A DNA stretch of 41,578 nt from assembly GCA_903831865.1 (NCBI GenBank), contig CAIKZH010000001.1:1-41578 (forward strand). Reading direction: 5' to 3'. The position numbers and the translations under genes were made by a program. Below the pieces are notes generated by a model. It was given only the letters and a program-made list of their open reading frames with translations, was not told where the DNA came from and ran no database searches. The DNA comes from an uncultured Coriobacteriia bacterium. GTDB taxonomy: Bacteria > Actinomycetota > Coriobacteriia > Anaerosomatales > PALSA-660. Below are positions 27,494-35,044 of this stretch, in pieces; position 1 is the first letter of the stretch, and every line of letters starts with the position of its first letter.

Positions 27494-28117
27494 CTACATG
27501 CGGCGAAAGACCGCGGTGACCTTCCCGACCACCGCGACGTCACGCGTGTAGATGGGCTCCATGGAAGCGTTCTCCGGCTGCAGACGGACGCGATCCGGCT
27601 CCCTGAAGAACCTCTTCACCGTCGCCTCCTCACCCAGCAGCGCCACGACGATCTCGCCGTTCACGGCGTCCGGCTGCTCGCGCACGACCACGAAGTCGCC
27701 GTCCAGTATGCCGGCGTCGACCATCGAATCGCCCTTCACGCGAAGGACGAAGGTCGCGTCGTCGCGAACCACCTCCGTGGGCAGGCTCAGCACCGACTCG
27801 ATGTTCTCGGCGGCCAGGATGGGAGACCCCGCCGCCACGGCGCCCACCACGGGGAGGTCGACCAGGTCGCCTCGAGGCGCGGAAGCGCCCGCATCGCGCT
27901 CGAGGACCTCCAGCGCGCGAGGCTTCGTCGGATCCCGCCGGATGAGGCCCTTGTGCTCGAGCGCGGCAAGATGCGCGTGCACCGTCGATGAGGAGGACAA
28001 GCCCACCGCCTGGCCGATGTCACGGACCGTCGGGGGGAACCCCTTCAGACGCACCTCCGCCTTGATGTAGTCGAGCACCTGTCTCTGACGATCGGTGAGG
28101 TCGCGCTCGCGTGCCAT
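27494..28117 (-). CDS. lexA: SOS repressor LexA
   Basis: LexA represses DNA-damage genes and cleaves itself when RecA filaments form. The 207-residue protein has an N-terminal winged helix (DLTDRQRQVLDYI, FPPTVRDIGQAVGLSSSSTVHAHL, residues 6-50). The self-cleavage site is Ala96-Gly97 in GAVAAGSP, with nucleophile Ser131 in GDSM and base Lys168 in TVKRF. The track ORF begins at 28252. ATG at 28117 is correct, with AAGGGG upstream and the standard MARERDLTDRQRQVL start. It has its own promoter with two LexA boxes, so it is autoregulated. It diverges from the LysM gene. Confidence 0.96.
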   Translation of the reverse strand: MARERDLTDRQRQVLDYIKAEVRLKGFPPTVRDIGQAVGLSSSSTVHAHLAALEHKGLIRRDPTKPRALEVLERDAGASAPRGDLVDLPVVGAVAAGSPILAAENIESVLSLPTEVVRDDATFVLRVKGDSMVDAGILDGDFVVVREQPDAVNGEIVVALLGEEATVKRFFREPDRVRLQPENASMEPIYTRDVAVVGKVTAVFRRM

Positions 28118-28139
28118 GTCCGCGCCCCTTCGGCCGAGT

Positions 28140-28153
28140 CGAACGTGCGTTCC
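28140..28153 (-). promoter_or_regulatory. LexA box downstream of the lexA -10
   Basis: CGAACGTGCGTTCC contains the perfect core GAAC-N4-GTTC. It covers the region just downstream of the predicted lexA transcription start, where a bound repressor would block initiation. Confidence 0.75.
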
Positions 28154-28164
28154 TTCTTCGAAGA

Positions 28165-28204
28165 AGTGTATCGGTATCGCTGGCTGGTGGCAAACACACG
28201 TTCG
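28165..28204 (-). promoter_or_regulatory. lexA promoter with overlapping imperfect LexA box
   Basis: Read on the minus strand, TTGCCA (28188-28193) and TACACT (28165-28170) are separated by exactly 17 nt. The imperfect box CAAACACACGTTCG (28191-28204, one mismatch in the core) overlaps the -35. Together with the box at 28140 it explains autoregulation of lexA. Confidence 0.75.
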
Positions 28205-28212
28205 ACTGCCGC

Positions 28213-28259
28213 TTGCAAGCGAACAGACGTTCGCTATACTCAGTACGAACATGCGTTCG
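28213..28259 (+). promoter_or_regulatory. SOS promoter of the LysM gene with two perfect LexA boxes
   Basis: TTGCAA (28213-28218), a 16-nt spacer and TATACT (28235-28240) form the promoter. CGAACAGACGTTCG (28220-28233) fills the spacer and CGAACATGCGTTCG (28246-28259) covers the start site. Two perfect operators imply very tight repression and strong damage induction. Confidence 0.88.
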
Positions 28260-28326
28260 CACCGGAGTGATGTCAGACCCGTATCGGACCATGGGATCGA
28301 CGAGCCGATCGGAGAGGGGACCGAAG

Positions 28327-28737
28327 ATGACCACTCGCACGGCAGCGCGCTCGCGGACTGTCACCGCGGCAGCGCGGCACGAGGTCCCGGGACGACTCGG
28401 TCGCCGTCGCGCGAGGATCGTGGGCCCTGTGGCATGGGCGGCCGCTCTGGCGCTGTGCCTGGCCGCTGCAGGCGCGCTGCCCACGCTCGCGACCGGCAGC
28501 ATGGCGCAGACGGCCAGCACCGTGACCGTACAGGTCCGACCGTCCGACTCGCTGTGGTCGATAGCCACCGCACACGCTGAAGGGGGCGCGACGACCGCCG
28601 CCATGGTGGAGCGCATCTCCCGGCTCAACTCGCTGCGGGGCCCGCGACTCCTTCCGGGCCAGCGCTTGATCGTGCCCGTGCCGTACGGTGCGCGGACGAC
28701 CGTCTCGCGACCGACTGCCGAGGACGCCACGCGCTGA
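28327..28737 (+). CDS. SOS-controlled LysM membrane protein, probable cell-division inhibitor (YneA/ChiZ-like position)
   Basis: The protein has about 136 residues: a basic N-terminal tail, one hydrophobic segment (VAWAAALALCLAAAGALPTLA, about 37-57) and a LysM-type domain (about 68-120; VQVRPSDSLWSIA through LLPGQRLIVPV). That architecture, divergence from lexA and SOS boxes are shared by Bacillus YneA and mycobacterial Rv2719c/ChiZ, which delay division during DNA damage; sequence similarity to either cannot be judged here. ATG 28327 is chosen because GAGAGGGGA lies just upstream; ATG 28270 is an alternative. A very strong hairpin follows. The division role is inference. Confidence 0.78.
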   Translation: MTTRTAARSRTVTAAARHEVPGRLGRRRARIVGPVAWAAALALCLAAAGALPTLATGSMAQTASTVTVQVRPSDSLWSIATAHAEGGATTAAMVERISRLNSLRGPRLLPGQRLIVPVPYGARTTVSRPTAEDATR

Positions 28738-28762
28738 CACGCGTGCCCCGCTCGGTCCTCAT

Positions 28763-28794
28763 GACCGGCCCCGGAACCGCCTCCGGGGCCGGTC
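28763..28794 (+). terminator. Strong terminator hairpin after the LysM gene
   Basis: GACCGGCCCCGGA-ACCGCC-TCCGGGGCCGGTC is a perfect 13-bp stem with a 6-nt loop, 26 nt after the stop codon. There is no U-tract. Confidence 0.75.
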
Positions 28795-28862
28795 GACCCG
28801 CGTCTGCGACTCCCGGCTGACAGGCCAATCCCGCCGCCCGGCGCCATTCCTTCGGGCGTGCG

Positions 28863-28891
28863 TTGTTGCCCCACATCTTGTGTGCTAGCGT
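28863..28891 (+). promoter_or_regulatory. Candidate nrdR promoter with a CACA-N3-TGTG dyad
   Basis: TTGTTG (28863-28868), 17 nt and TAGCGT (28886-28891) form a moderate promoter. The spacer holds CACA-TCT-TGTG (28872-28882), a dyad that could be an NrdR-type operator; the match is not strong enough to claim. Confidence 0.35.
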
Positions 28892-28921
28892 ACTGCTGGA
28901 CTAGATGTAGGGGTGAAGCTG

Positions 28922-29368
28922 ATGAAGTGTCCGTTCTGCGGTCATGGGGAGACCAAGGTCGTCGATTCCCGTGTCTCGGAGTCTCAGGACGCGATCCGCC
29001 GTCGCCGCGAATGCCTTCAATGTGAGCAGCGTTTCACCACCTACGAGCGAGTCGAAGAGATGCCGCTGATGGTCATCAAGAAGGACGGGCGCAGGGAGCC
29101 GTTCGATCGCGGCAAGCTGCTTCGGGGGCTCATCGCGGCGACCGTGAAGCGCGACGTCTCGCCGGACCAGCTGCAGACGCTCATCGATGAGGTCGAGGCG
29201 GAGCTTCATAACACGTTCCGCTACGAGATCGCCTCCAAGCAGCTGGGTGACCTCGTACTGGACCGGCTCAAGCGGCTCGACAAGGTCGCGTACGTGCGCT
29301 TCGCGTCCGTGTACAAGGAGTTCCAGGACCTGGACGGGTTCACGAAGGAACTGAAGGGCCTGAAGTGA
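28922..29368 (+). CDS. nrdR: Transcriptional repressor NrdR
   Basis: NrdR represses ribonucleotide reductase genes in response to bound (d)ATP. The 148-residue protein has a zinc ribbon with Cys3, Cys6, Cys31 and Cys34 (MKCPFCG ... CLQC), then an ATP-cone domain (about 46-136; [23 protein letters not shown] and VYKEFQDL). ATG 28922 gives the canonical MKCPFCG start with AGGGGTGA upstream; the track's GTG 28913 adds three residues. The stop overlaps dut (GTGA). nrdR, dut and a NUDIX hydrolase together make a nucleotide-metabolism operon. Confidence 0.96.
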   Translation: MKCPFCGHGETKVVDSRVSESQDAIRRRRECLQCEQRFTTYERVEEMPLMVIKKDGRREPFDRGKLLRGLIAATVKRDVSPDQLQTLIDEVEAELHNTFRYEIASKQLGDLVLDRLKRLDKVAYVRFASVYKEFQDLDGFTKELKGLK

Positions 29369-29796
29369 ACCTCCCGATGAAGCGTCTGGATCCCGGCCTG
29401 CCGGTTCCCGCGTACGCCCATGAGGGCGACGCCGGTCTGGACCTGTACGCGGCAGATGACGTCATCTTGCAGCCACTGGAGCGCAGCCTTCTCAGCACCG
29501 GAGTGGCCGTCGCCATCCCCGACGGATATGCGGGCTTCGTCCACCCGCGGAGCGGACTCGCCCTGCGGGAAGGACTCGGGTTCGTGAATGCCACCGGCCT
29601 GATCGACGCGCACTACCGGGGCGAGATCAAGATAGTGGCGATCAACCTCGATCCTCACCGTCCCATAGAGATCAAGCGTGGCGATCGGATCGCTCAGCTC
29701 GTGGTCCAGCCGGTGGTCGGCGCCGTGCCCGTGGAGCTGGACGAACTGGACGCGACCGTCCGAGCGGAGGGTGGCTTTGGAAGCACCGGCCGCTGA
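29365..29796 (+). CDS. dut: Deoxyuridine 5'-triphosphate nucleotidohydrolase (dUTPase)
   Basis: It hydrolyses dUTP to dUMP, keeping uracil out of DNA and feeding dTMP synthesis. The 143-residue trimeric-type protein shows all five motifs: [35 protein letters not shown] and the C-terminal GGFGSTGR. The GTG start overlaps the nrdR stop by 4 bp, with GAAGGG upstream. The end overlaps the NUDIX gene by about 20 bp. Confidence 0.96.
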   Translation: MNLPMKRLDPGLPVPAYAHEGDAGLDLYAADDVILQPLERSLLSTGVAVAIPDGYAGFVHPRSGLALREGLGFVNATGLIDAHYRGEIKIVAINLDPHRPIEIKRGDRIAQLVVQPVVGAVPVELDELDATVRAEGGFGSTGR

Positions 29797-30268
29797 GGTC
29801 CGCGTGCGCGTCGCCGCCGTCGTCCCACTGGACGAAGGCATCGTGCTCGTCCGCCACGAGAAGCACGGCATCTCGTATCACCTGCTCCCGGGCGGGGGAG
29901 TCGAGATGGGGGAGACGCTGACGCAGACTGCAGTCCGCGAGGTGCGCGAAGAGACCGGCCTCGCGGTCGATGTGTCGCACCTGCTGTTCGTCAACGACAG
30001 CATCGCGCCTGACGGCGCACGTCACGTCGTGCAGCTCACATTCCTGGCATATCCGAGCGAGGACGCGACGCTGTCGACGCCCGTGGACCCTCGCGTTGCC
30101 GGTGTCGACGTGATCGCCGCCGACGCGCTCGCGCGGCTCGACCTGCGGCCGCCCATGGCCGCGGAGCTCGCGAGCGCCGCGGCGAGCGGCTTCTCCGGGC
30201 CTGCGCGCTACCTCGGCGCGCTGTGGGCCGCCGGCGATGCCGCCGAGGGGTCGCCCGGTCCCGGATGA
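29777..30268 (+). CDS. NUDIX hydrolase
   Basis: This is a nucleoside-diphosphate-linked pyrophosphohydrolase of unknown substrate. The 163-residue protein carries a perfect NUDIX box G-x5-E-x7-REVREETG at residues 40-61. I choose TTG 29777 because GGAGGG (29766-29771) sits at proper distance; GTG 29771 is too close to it. The first 31 residues of the track ORF are a shadow of dut. Coupling to dut suggests nucleotide-pool housecleaning, but that is inference. Confidence 0.86.
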   Translation: MEAPAAEVRVRVAAVVPLDEGIVLVRHEKHGISYHLLPGGGVEMGETLTQTAVREVREETGLAVDVSHLLFVNDSIAPDGARHVVQLTFLAYPSEDATLSTPVDPRVAGVDVIAADALARLDLRPPMAAELASAAASGFSGPARYLGALWAAGDAAEGSPGPG

Positions 30269-30433
30269 GGCCATACCGGGGGCGAGCACGTCCCCGACGT
30301 CCAGCTAGCGAACGGGTGGAAGGAGCCGGTCGATCCGGCGGAAGGGGGGCTTAGGGGGGAGACAGGGGCGTCGCGGTCGCAGGAGCGGCCGACTCTGACT
30401 GTTGTTGGCAGATCATCGAGGAGGGCTGGTCGG

Positions 30434-31822
30434 ATGGAGAAGTTCTTCAAGTTCACCGAGCGGGGCACGAACGTCCGGACCGAGATGCTTGCGGGGCTCG
30501 TCACATTCATGACGATGGCGTACATCATCTTCGTCAACCCGGGCATCCTGTCCAGCGCCTTCGGCGCCACACCGGCGATCGCGGCGTCGTGGATCCCCGC
30601 TATTGCGACGGCGACGTGTCTTGGCGCTGCGATCATGTGCATCGCGATGGGCATCTTCGCGAACAGGCCGTTCGCTCTGGCTTCAGGGATGGGCCTCAAC
30701 GCGGTCGTCGCGTTCAGCATCATCATCGGCTTGAAGGTGCCGTGGCAGGTAGGCATGTCCGTCATCTTCGCCGAGGGCGTCATTATCACGATCCTGGTGC
30801 TGACCGGCCTGCGCGAGGCGGTCATGAACGCCATCCCGCTGGACCTCAAGCGGGCGATCGGCGTCGGCATCGGTCTCTTCATAACGTTCATCGGTCTGGC
30901 CGATGGCAAGCTGGTCGTGGCCAGCCCGGCTACACTCGTCACCCTTGGCGACTTCACCAAGCCGGCAGCGTGGGTGACACTCATCGGCCTGATCGCGATC
31001 CTTGCGTTCATGGCGCTCAAGGTGAAGGGCGACATCCTCTGGGGCATCCTGGTCGCTACCGCGGCTGCCCTCTTGTTCGGCCTCGCCAAGCTTCCGACGA
31101 GCGTCTTCGCGTCCCTCGACTTCCGCACCTTCGGCGCGCCGTTCCAGACGGTCACGATGGCAAATGGCTCATCCGGCATGGCCGTGCTGCAGCTGTTCAC
31201 GTCCGCACTCGCACCGACGCTGCTGCTGTTCGTGTTCGCGACGATGCTCTCCGACTTCTTCGACACCATGGGCACCGTTGTGGCGATCGGCGAGCAGGCC
31301 GGCTTCACCAACCCCGACGGCTCGGTCCCCGGGATCCGCTCCATCCTCACGGTCGACTCGATCGCGGCGATCGTGGGTGGCTTCTTCGGAGCCAGCTCCA
31401 TCACCACCTACATCGAGTCCGCATCGGGCGTGGCTGAAGGGGGTCGCACCGGCCTGACCTCGATCGTCGTGGGCCTGCTCTTCCTGGTGGCTGCCTTCTT
31501 CTCGCCGATCATCGCCATGGTCGGCGGTACGCTGCCGATCACCGCGGGGGCCCTCATCGTGGTCGGCTTCCTGATGATGAAGACCGTCCGCGAGATCCCG
31601 TGGCTGGACTTCGAGGAGGCGTTCCCGGCATTCCTCACCATCGTCGGGATCCCGCTCACGTACAGCATCACCTCGGGTATCGGTCTCGGCTTCATCAGCT
31701 ACGTGATCATCAAGGTCCTGCACGGCAAGGCGAAGCAGGTGCACTGGCTGATGTGGATCATCAGCGCAGCATTCGTCCTCATCTTCATCCAGCCGCTGCT
31801 GCAGAAGTTGATCGGCGGCTAG
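30434..31822 (+). CDS. AzgA-type purine permease (adenine/guanine/hypoxanthine)
   Basis: The 462-residue membrane protein has about 12-14 hydrophobic helices. It shows AzgA/PbuG-subfamily motifs: RGTNVRTEMLAGLVTFMTMAYI with IFVNPGILS near the N-terminus, MGLNAVVAFS, FFDTMGTVVAIGEQAG and the GASSITTYIESASGVAEGGRTGL segment. It likely imports purine bases with protons; the exact base cannot be told. ATG 30434 has GAGGAGGG about 8 nt upstream. The 165-nt gap upstream holds a G-rich stretch (30344-30368) and no purine-riboswitch core that I can recognise. A strong hairpin separates it from the uracil permease. Confidence 0.92.
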   Translation: MEKFFKFTERGTNVRTEMLAGLVTFMTMAYIIFVNPGILSSAFGATPAIAASWIPAIATATCLGAAIMCIAMGIFANRPFALASGMGLNAVVAFSIIIGLKVPWQVGMSVIFAEGVIITILVLTGLREAVMNAIPLDLKRAIGVGIGLFITFIGLADGKLVVASPATLVTLGDFTKPAAWVTLIGLIAILAFMALKVKGDILWGILVATAAALLFGLAKLPTSVFASLDFRTFGAPFQTVTMANGSSGMAVLQLFTSALAPTLLLFVFATMLSDFFDTMGTVVAIGEQAGFTNPDGSVPGIRSILTVDSIAAIVGGFFGASSITTYIESASGVAEGGRTGLTSIVVGLLFLVAAFFSPIIAMVGGTLPITAGALIVVGFLMMKTVREIPWLDFEEAFPAFLTIVGIPLTYSITSGIGLGFISYVIIKVLHGKAKQVHWLMWIISAAFVLIFIQPLLQKLIGG

Positions 31823-31831
31823 GCGCAGAGA

Positions 31832-31865
31832 GGGGCACAGCGGCGAGGGATCGCCGCTGTGCCCC
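31832..31865 (+). terminator. Terminator hairpin between the two permease genes
   Basis: GGGGCACAGCGGCGA-GGGA-TCGCCGCTGTGCCCC is a perfect 15-bp stem with a GGGA (GNRA-type) loop, 10 nt after the purine permease stop. It could stop or attenuate transcription, or protect the upstream mRNA end. The uracil permease starts 33 nt later without a clear promoter. Confidence 0.75.
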
Positions 31866-31898
31866 GAAACCCTCGACACCGGAAAGGGGAGTGGGTAG

Positions 31899-33263
31899 TT
31901 GGCCTTCGACCGCGTAGTACAGACCGACGAGAAGCTGCCGATCCTTCAGGCGCTGCCGCTGTCAGCCCAGCACCTCATGGCGATGTTCGGCGCCACGGTG
32001 CTCGTCCCGTACCTCACGGGCCTGAACCCCGGCATCGGCCTGATGACGTCAGGCATCGGCACGATCATCTATCTCATATGCGTACGCAACAAGATCCCGA
32101 GCTTCCTCGGCTCCAGCTTCGCGTTCATCGCCCCCATCATCGCGGTGGGTGGCGGCGCCCTCAACGGCGTCGCCCTGCACCCCGACAGGATCCCCTTCGC
32201 ACTCGGGGGACTGATCGCTGCAGGGGTCGTCTATATGATCGTCGCCGGGATCGTGAAGCTGTTCGGGACAGGCTGGCTCAATAGGATCCTGCCTCCGGCC
32301 CTTGTAGGCGCCGTTGTCATCGTCATCGGCCTCGGGCTCTCGGCGAGCGCCATCAAGATGGCGCTGTACCCGGGCAGCGACCCGACGAAGGGCGTCAATC
32401 TCGTCTTCGTCCTGATCGCGTTCCTCACGCTCGCTTCCGCGGTTGTCTTCTCATCGTTCTTCAAGGGCTTCACGAAGACCATCCCGATCCTGCTGGGGAT
32501 CGTCCTCGGCTACGTCGTGTGCCTCTTCATCCCCGGCATGATCAATTTCAAGCCGGTGGCTGACGCGGCATGGATCGGCCTGCCGCCCATCACGTTGCCG
32601 AAGTTCGACTTCTCGGCGATGGCGATCATCGCTCCGGTGGCGTTCGTCGTGATCATCGAACACATAGGGCACCTTCTCGTGATCAACGAGATCACGGGGA
32701 AGGACTTCACGCCTCTGCTGCCGCAGTCCCTGCTCGGAGACGGCATCGCGACGGCGATATCGGGCCTGCTGGGCGGCACGCCGTCCACTACCTACGCCGA
32801 GAACATCGGCGTCATGGCCGTCACCAAGGTGTACTCCACGCAGCTGTTCTGGTACGCGGGCGCTCTGGCCATCCTTGTGGGCGGCTTCGTGCCGAAGCTG
32901 AGCGCGATCATCAGTTCGATACCGACGCCCGTTATGGGCGGCATCTCGCTGCTGCTGTTCGGCCTCATCGCGTCCAGCGGACTCCGCCTTCTGGTGAAGA
33001 GCGGCATCGACTTCGGCCACAGCCGCAACCTCATCATGACCAGCGTGGTCCTCGTCGTCGGCATCGGCATGGAGACCGGCGGGTTCACGATCCCGCTGGG
33101 CCAGTATTCGATCCCCGGGATGACGCTTGCGGCGCTCCTGGGCGTCGTGCTGAACCTGGTGCTGCCCAAGGAGTCCGAAGGCATAGCGGTCGACTCACCC
33201 GACTTCAGCGGCGAACTCCAGGCGGAGTCGGCTCAGGAGCTGACCACACCGTCCGCCAAGTAG
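31899..33263 (+). CDS. uraA: Uracil permease (NCS2/UraA family)
   Basis: This is a uracil:proton symporter of the NCS2 family. The 454-residue protein has about 14 helices. It carries SAQHLMAMFGATVLVP at the N-terminus, FVVIIEHIGHLL with the proton/uracil-site Glu-His, and TTYAENIGVMAVTKVYS with the second conserved Glu. The start is TTG 31899 with AAGGGGAG upstream. UraA/PyrP is the best match; xanthine/uric acid subfamilies differ in the ENIG motif (QNxG). It is paired with the purine permease, making a base-uptake module. Confidence 0.93.
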   Translation: MAFDRVVQTDEKLPILQALPLSAQHLMAMFGATVLVPYLTGLNPGIGLMTSGIGTIIYLICVRNKIPSFLGSSFAFIAPIIAVGGGALNGVALHPDRIPFALGGLIAAGVVYMIVAGIVKLFGTGWLNRILPPALVGAVVIVIGLGLSASAIKMALYPGSDPTKGVNLVFVLIAFLTLASAVVFSSFFKGFTKTIPILLGIVLGYVVCLFIPGMINFKPVADAAWIGLPPITLPKFDFSAMAIIAPVAFVVIIEHIGHLLVINEITGKDFTPLLPQSLLGDGIATAISGLLGGTPSTTYAENIGVMAVTKVYSTQLFWYAGALAILVGGFVPKLSAIISSIPTPVMGGISLLLFGLIASSGLRLLVKSGIDFGHSRNLIMTSVVLVVGIGMETGGFTIPLGQYSIPGMTLAALLGVVLNLVLPKESEGIAVDSPDFSGELQAESAQELTTPSAK

Positions 33264-33291
33264 CGCGTCCCGCTTTCTGGCCCTTTCAAGC

Positions 33292-33334
33292 GATCGGCCC
33301 CGGCCTGCGGAGAACCCGCGGTCCGGGGCCGATC
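33292..33334. terminator. Bidirectional terminator between uraA and the convergent minus-strand genes
   Basis: GATCGGCCCCGG (33292-33303) and CCGGGGCCGATC (33323-33334) form a perfect 12-bp stem around a 19-nt loop. The sequence can end uraA on the plus strand and the 33525-34851 unit on the minus strand. Confidence 0.7.
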
Positions 33335-33524
33335 CATCTCGCGGGGCTCCACGTGTGAGGCGTCCACGTCGTTCTGCTCTCTCAGCAACGCCTGATAATA
33401 CATCTTATGTAAAGTCGGAGGTTCAGCGCCATGAAGCCGGGCCATGAATTCCGAGATGACTCCTCCCAGCCCCTCTTCCGCCTCCTGCCGATGTGTCGGA
33501 GACGGGCGCACACAGCGCGGGGCT

Positions 33525-33839
33525 CTACGCGCCGTCCACTGGGAAGTAGCGTGCCTCGAACTCGGAGCGCGTGAGCGACTCCAGATCCTCTTGCGCGGAG
33601 GTGAGAGCCGCGTGTGCGTCTTCAGGGGACTCGAACGTGCCCATGGGAGTGGCCTCTTCGCTGTCCGTCACCGCTACGGCCTGGACCACATAGAGCTCAC
33701 TCTCCTGCGCACGTGGCGAGGACGCCTCGTGACGCCAAAGGATGTCGTCGCGCCACTGAAGGTCCAGGACGTCGGCGTCCCCGACGTGGATGATCCGCAG
33801 CCGGTAGTAGTCGGAGGCCGCTCCGATGCCCCTGCCCAC
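33525..33839 (-). CDS. Small hypothetical protein
   Basis: This is a 104-residue soluble acidic protein I do not recognise. It begins with a strand-rich region (YYRLRIIHVGDADVLDLQWRDDILWRHE) and has YVVQAVAVTDSEE in the middle. It ends in SPEDAHAALTSAQEDLESLTRSEFEARYF, a helix with coiled-coil-like spacing. GTG at 33839 has GGGGAG about 5 nt upstream, and the gene starts 10 bp after the SH3-like gene. That spacing and its internal consistency favour a real gene. There is no transmembrane or signal segment. Confidence 0.6.
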   Translation of the reverse strand: MGRGIGAASDYYRLRIIHVGDADVLDLQWRDDILWRHEASSPRAQESELYVVQAVAVTDSEEATPMGTFESPEDAHAALTSAQEDLESLTRSEFEARYFPVDGA

Positions 33840-33849
33840 AAGGGCTCCC

Positions 33850-34272
33850 CTACTTCTTGGTCGGTTGGATGAACTGGGCCGAGTCGGTCACCCAGCCCGC
33901 GTGGCCGAAGGTGTCCTGCACGCGGAACCATCCTTTGGCGAAGCCGATCACCGTGAGCTTCGAGTTCTTCTGCTCGGTGGCGATCACGTCGGCGGTCGAG
34001 GACGGCTGCACGTGGAGGCGCAGGCCGTCGATGAGCGACGCCATGACCGTGCCGGTGGAGACCGCGGACGTCGTCTCCGCCGTGGCTGAGGCGATCGCGG
34101 CGGCCTGCGCGGCCGCAGCGACGGCATCGGCGTGACTCTGGTCGTGCCGGAACTGCGTCCAGATCCCGGACAGCTGCCAGAGGATCACCAGAAGCACGAT
34201 CCAAGGGATCGTCCACCGGGCGATCTTGAAGATCGGGTTCTTGATCACTCGCTCGTGAGACTCGGGCTCCAT
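33850..34272 (-). CDS. Membrane-anchored SH3-like domain protein
   Basis: The 140-residue protein has a cytoplasmic basic start, one transmembrane helix (about 20-37, TIPWIVLLVILWQLSGIW) and an Ala-rich coiled stretch (about 45-70). An SH3_3-like beta domain (about 78-137; LRLHVQPSSTADVI, GFAKGWFRVQDTFGHAGWV) faces outside. SH3_3 domains usually bind peptidoglycan or cell-surface partners. ATG 34272 follows GGGAGG at a somewhat long distance. It lies between two other uncharacterised genes in one minus-strand unit. Confidence 0.75.
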   Translation of the reverse strand: MEPESHERVIKNPIFKIARWTIPWIVLLVILWQLSGIWTQFRHDQSHADAVAAAAQAAAIASATAETTSAVSTGTVMASLIDGLRLHVQPSSTADVIATEQKNSKLTVIGFAKGWFRVQDTFGHAGWVTDSAQFIQPTKK

Positions 34273-34305
34273 GTGCAGGGATCGCCTCCCAGTGGCGACA
34301 TCGGA

Positions 34306-34851
34306 CTAGATATAGAGTCCGCCCCCGTACACGGCGGAATCGTCGACACCGGTCTCGCGCAGTTGCCTGTCCAGCTCCTCGCCCGCCGCCGCGATGGCGG
34401 CGCGGATGCCCGTCACATCGATGGCGGCCACACCATCGAGGACGGCCTCCGGCGTGGGCGCCTGGTTGATCCGGCCGACTTCGTCGCGCAATTTGATCGC
34501 GGACGACATCAGCAGGTCTGCCGCCTGCCAGAAGCGCTTCGGGAGTGCGACGTTCTGCAACTCCTCGGCCTCGATGGCCATCCGCGTCTGCAGCTCCTCG
34601 AGCGCCTTGCGATGCGTGCTGGTGGGATCGATGGCGAACTGCGACACGACCGTCGGGTCGTCGCTGCCGAGCGCCCCGAAGACCGCCTCCAGGCCACGAT
34701 ACGCCGCGCTGACCGCCTCGCGACGGCCGACGAGCCCCACAAGTGACTTCCGAACCTGTCTGCGCCACAGCAGGATCGAGCCGACGACGATCCCCGCTAT
34801 CACCAACACGCCGACTGTCGCGACGATCCCATAGATGACCCAGATGCTCAT
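34306..34851 (-). CDS. Hypothetical single-pass membrane protein
   Basis: The 181-residue protein has an N-terminal transmembrane helix (IWVIYGIVATVGVLVIAGIVVGSILL, about 3-28) and then a long helical cytoplasmic or extracytoplasmic part (RREAVSAAYRGLEAVF and later helices). I see no known motif. The track start at 34896 lies 45 nt upstream; ATG 34851 has GGGAGA in front and gives the membrane helix at once. It heads the three-gene minus-strand unit, with a -10-like TAGACT about 48 nt upstream. Confidence 0.65.
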   Translation of the reverse strand: MSIWVIYGIVATVGVLVIAGIVVGSILLWRRQVRKSLVGLVGRREAVSAAYRGLEAVFGALGSDDPTVVSQFAIDPTSTHRKALEELQTRMAIEAEELQNVALPKRFWQAADLLMSSAIKLRDEVGRINQAPTPEAVLDGVAAIDVTGIRAAIAAAGEELDRQLRETGVDDSAVYGGGLYI

Positions 34852-34898
34852 GTGTCTCCCGTATCCGCCTCTTGCCGTCCAAGATGACGGCGCCACCC

Positions 34899-34904
34899 AG
34901 TCTA
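34899..34904 (-). promoter_or_regulatory. -10 element TAGACT for the three-gene hypothetical unit
   Basis: On the minus strand TAGACT lies 47 nt before ATG 34851, giving a leader of about 40 nt. No strong -35 is seen. The remaining stretch to 35044 shows no gene. Confidence 0.4.
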
Positions 34905-35044
34905 TCGGAAACCGGCCGCGCGAACGCGAGCATGTCCGTCATCGCGTCCGAGAAGATCGCCTCGCCTTCCTCGCCGTCAGACAGTGCCTCGCTGCGCGGA
35001 AGCCGGACCTTGGCTGAGCCGTCGGACCGAGACGCCGCCCGGAG

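Noticed and set aside
30269-30433. Purine riboswitch ahead of the purine permease
   Set aside because: The conserved purine-aptamer junction and loop sequences are not present; only G-runs are seen.
33233-33511. 92-residue minus-strand ORF over the uraA end
   Set aside because: It runs through the terminator hairpin and the uraA C-terminus, and no family features are visible.
33674-34942. 422-residue minus-strand ORF across the hypothetical genes
   Set aside because: It overlaps three better-supported ORFs in another frame and has the Arg/Gly-rich look of a shadow, though its first 30 residues lie outside them.
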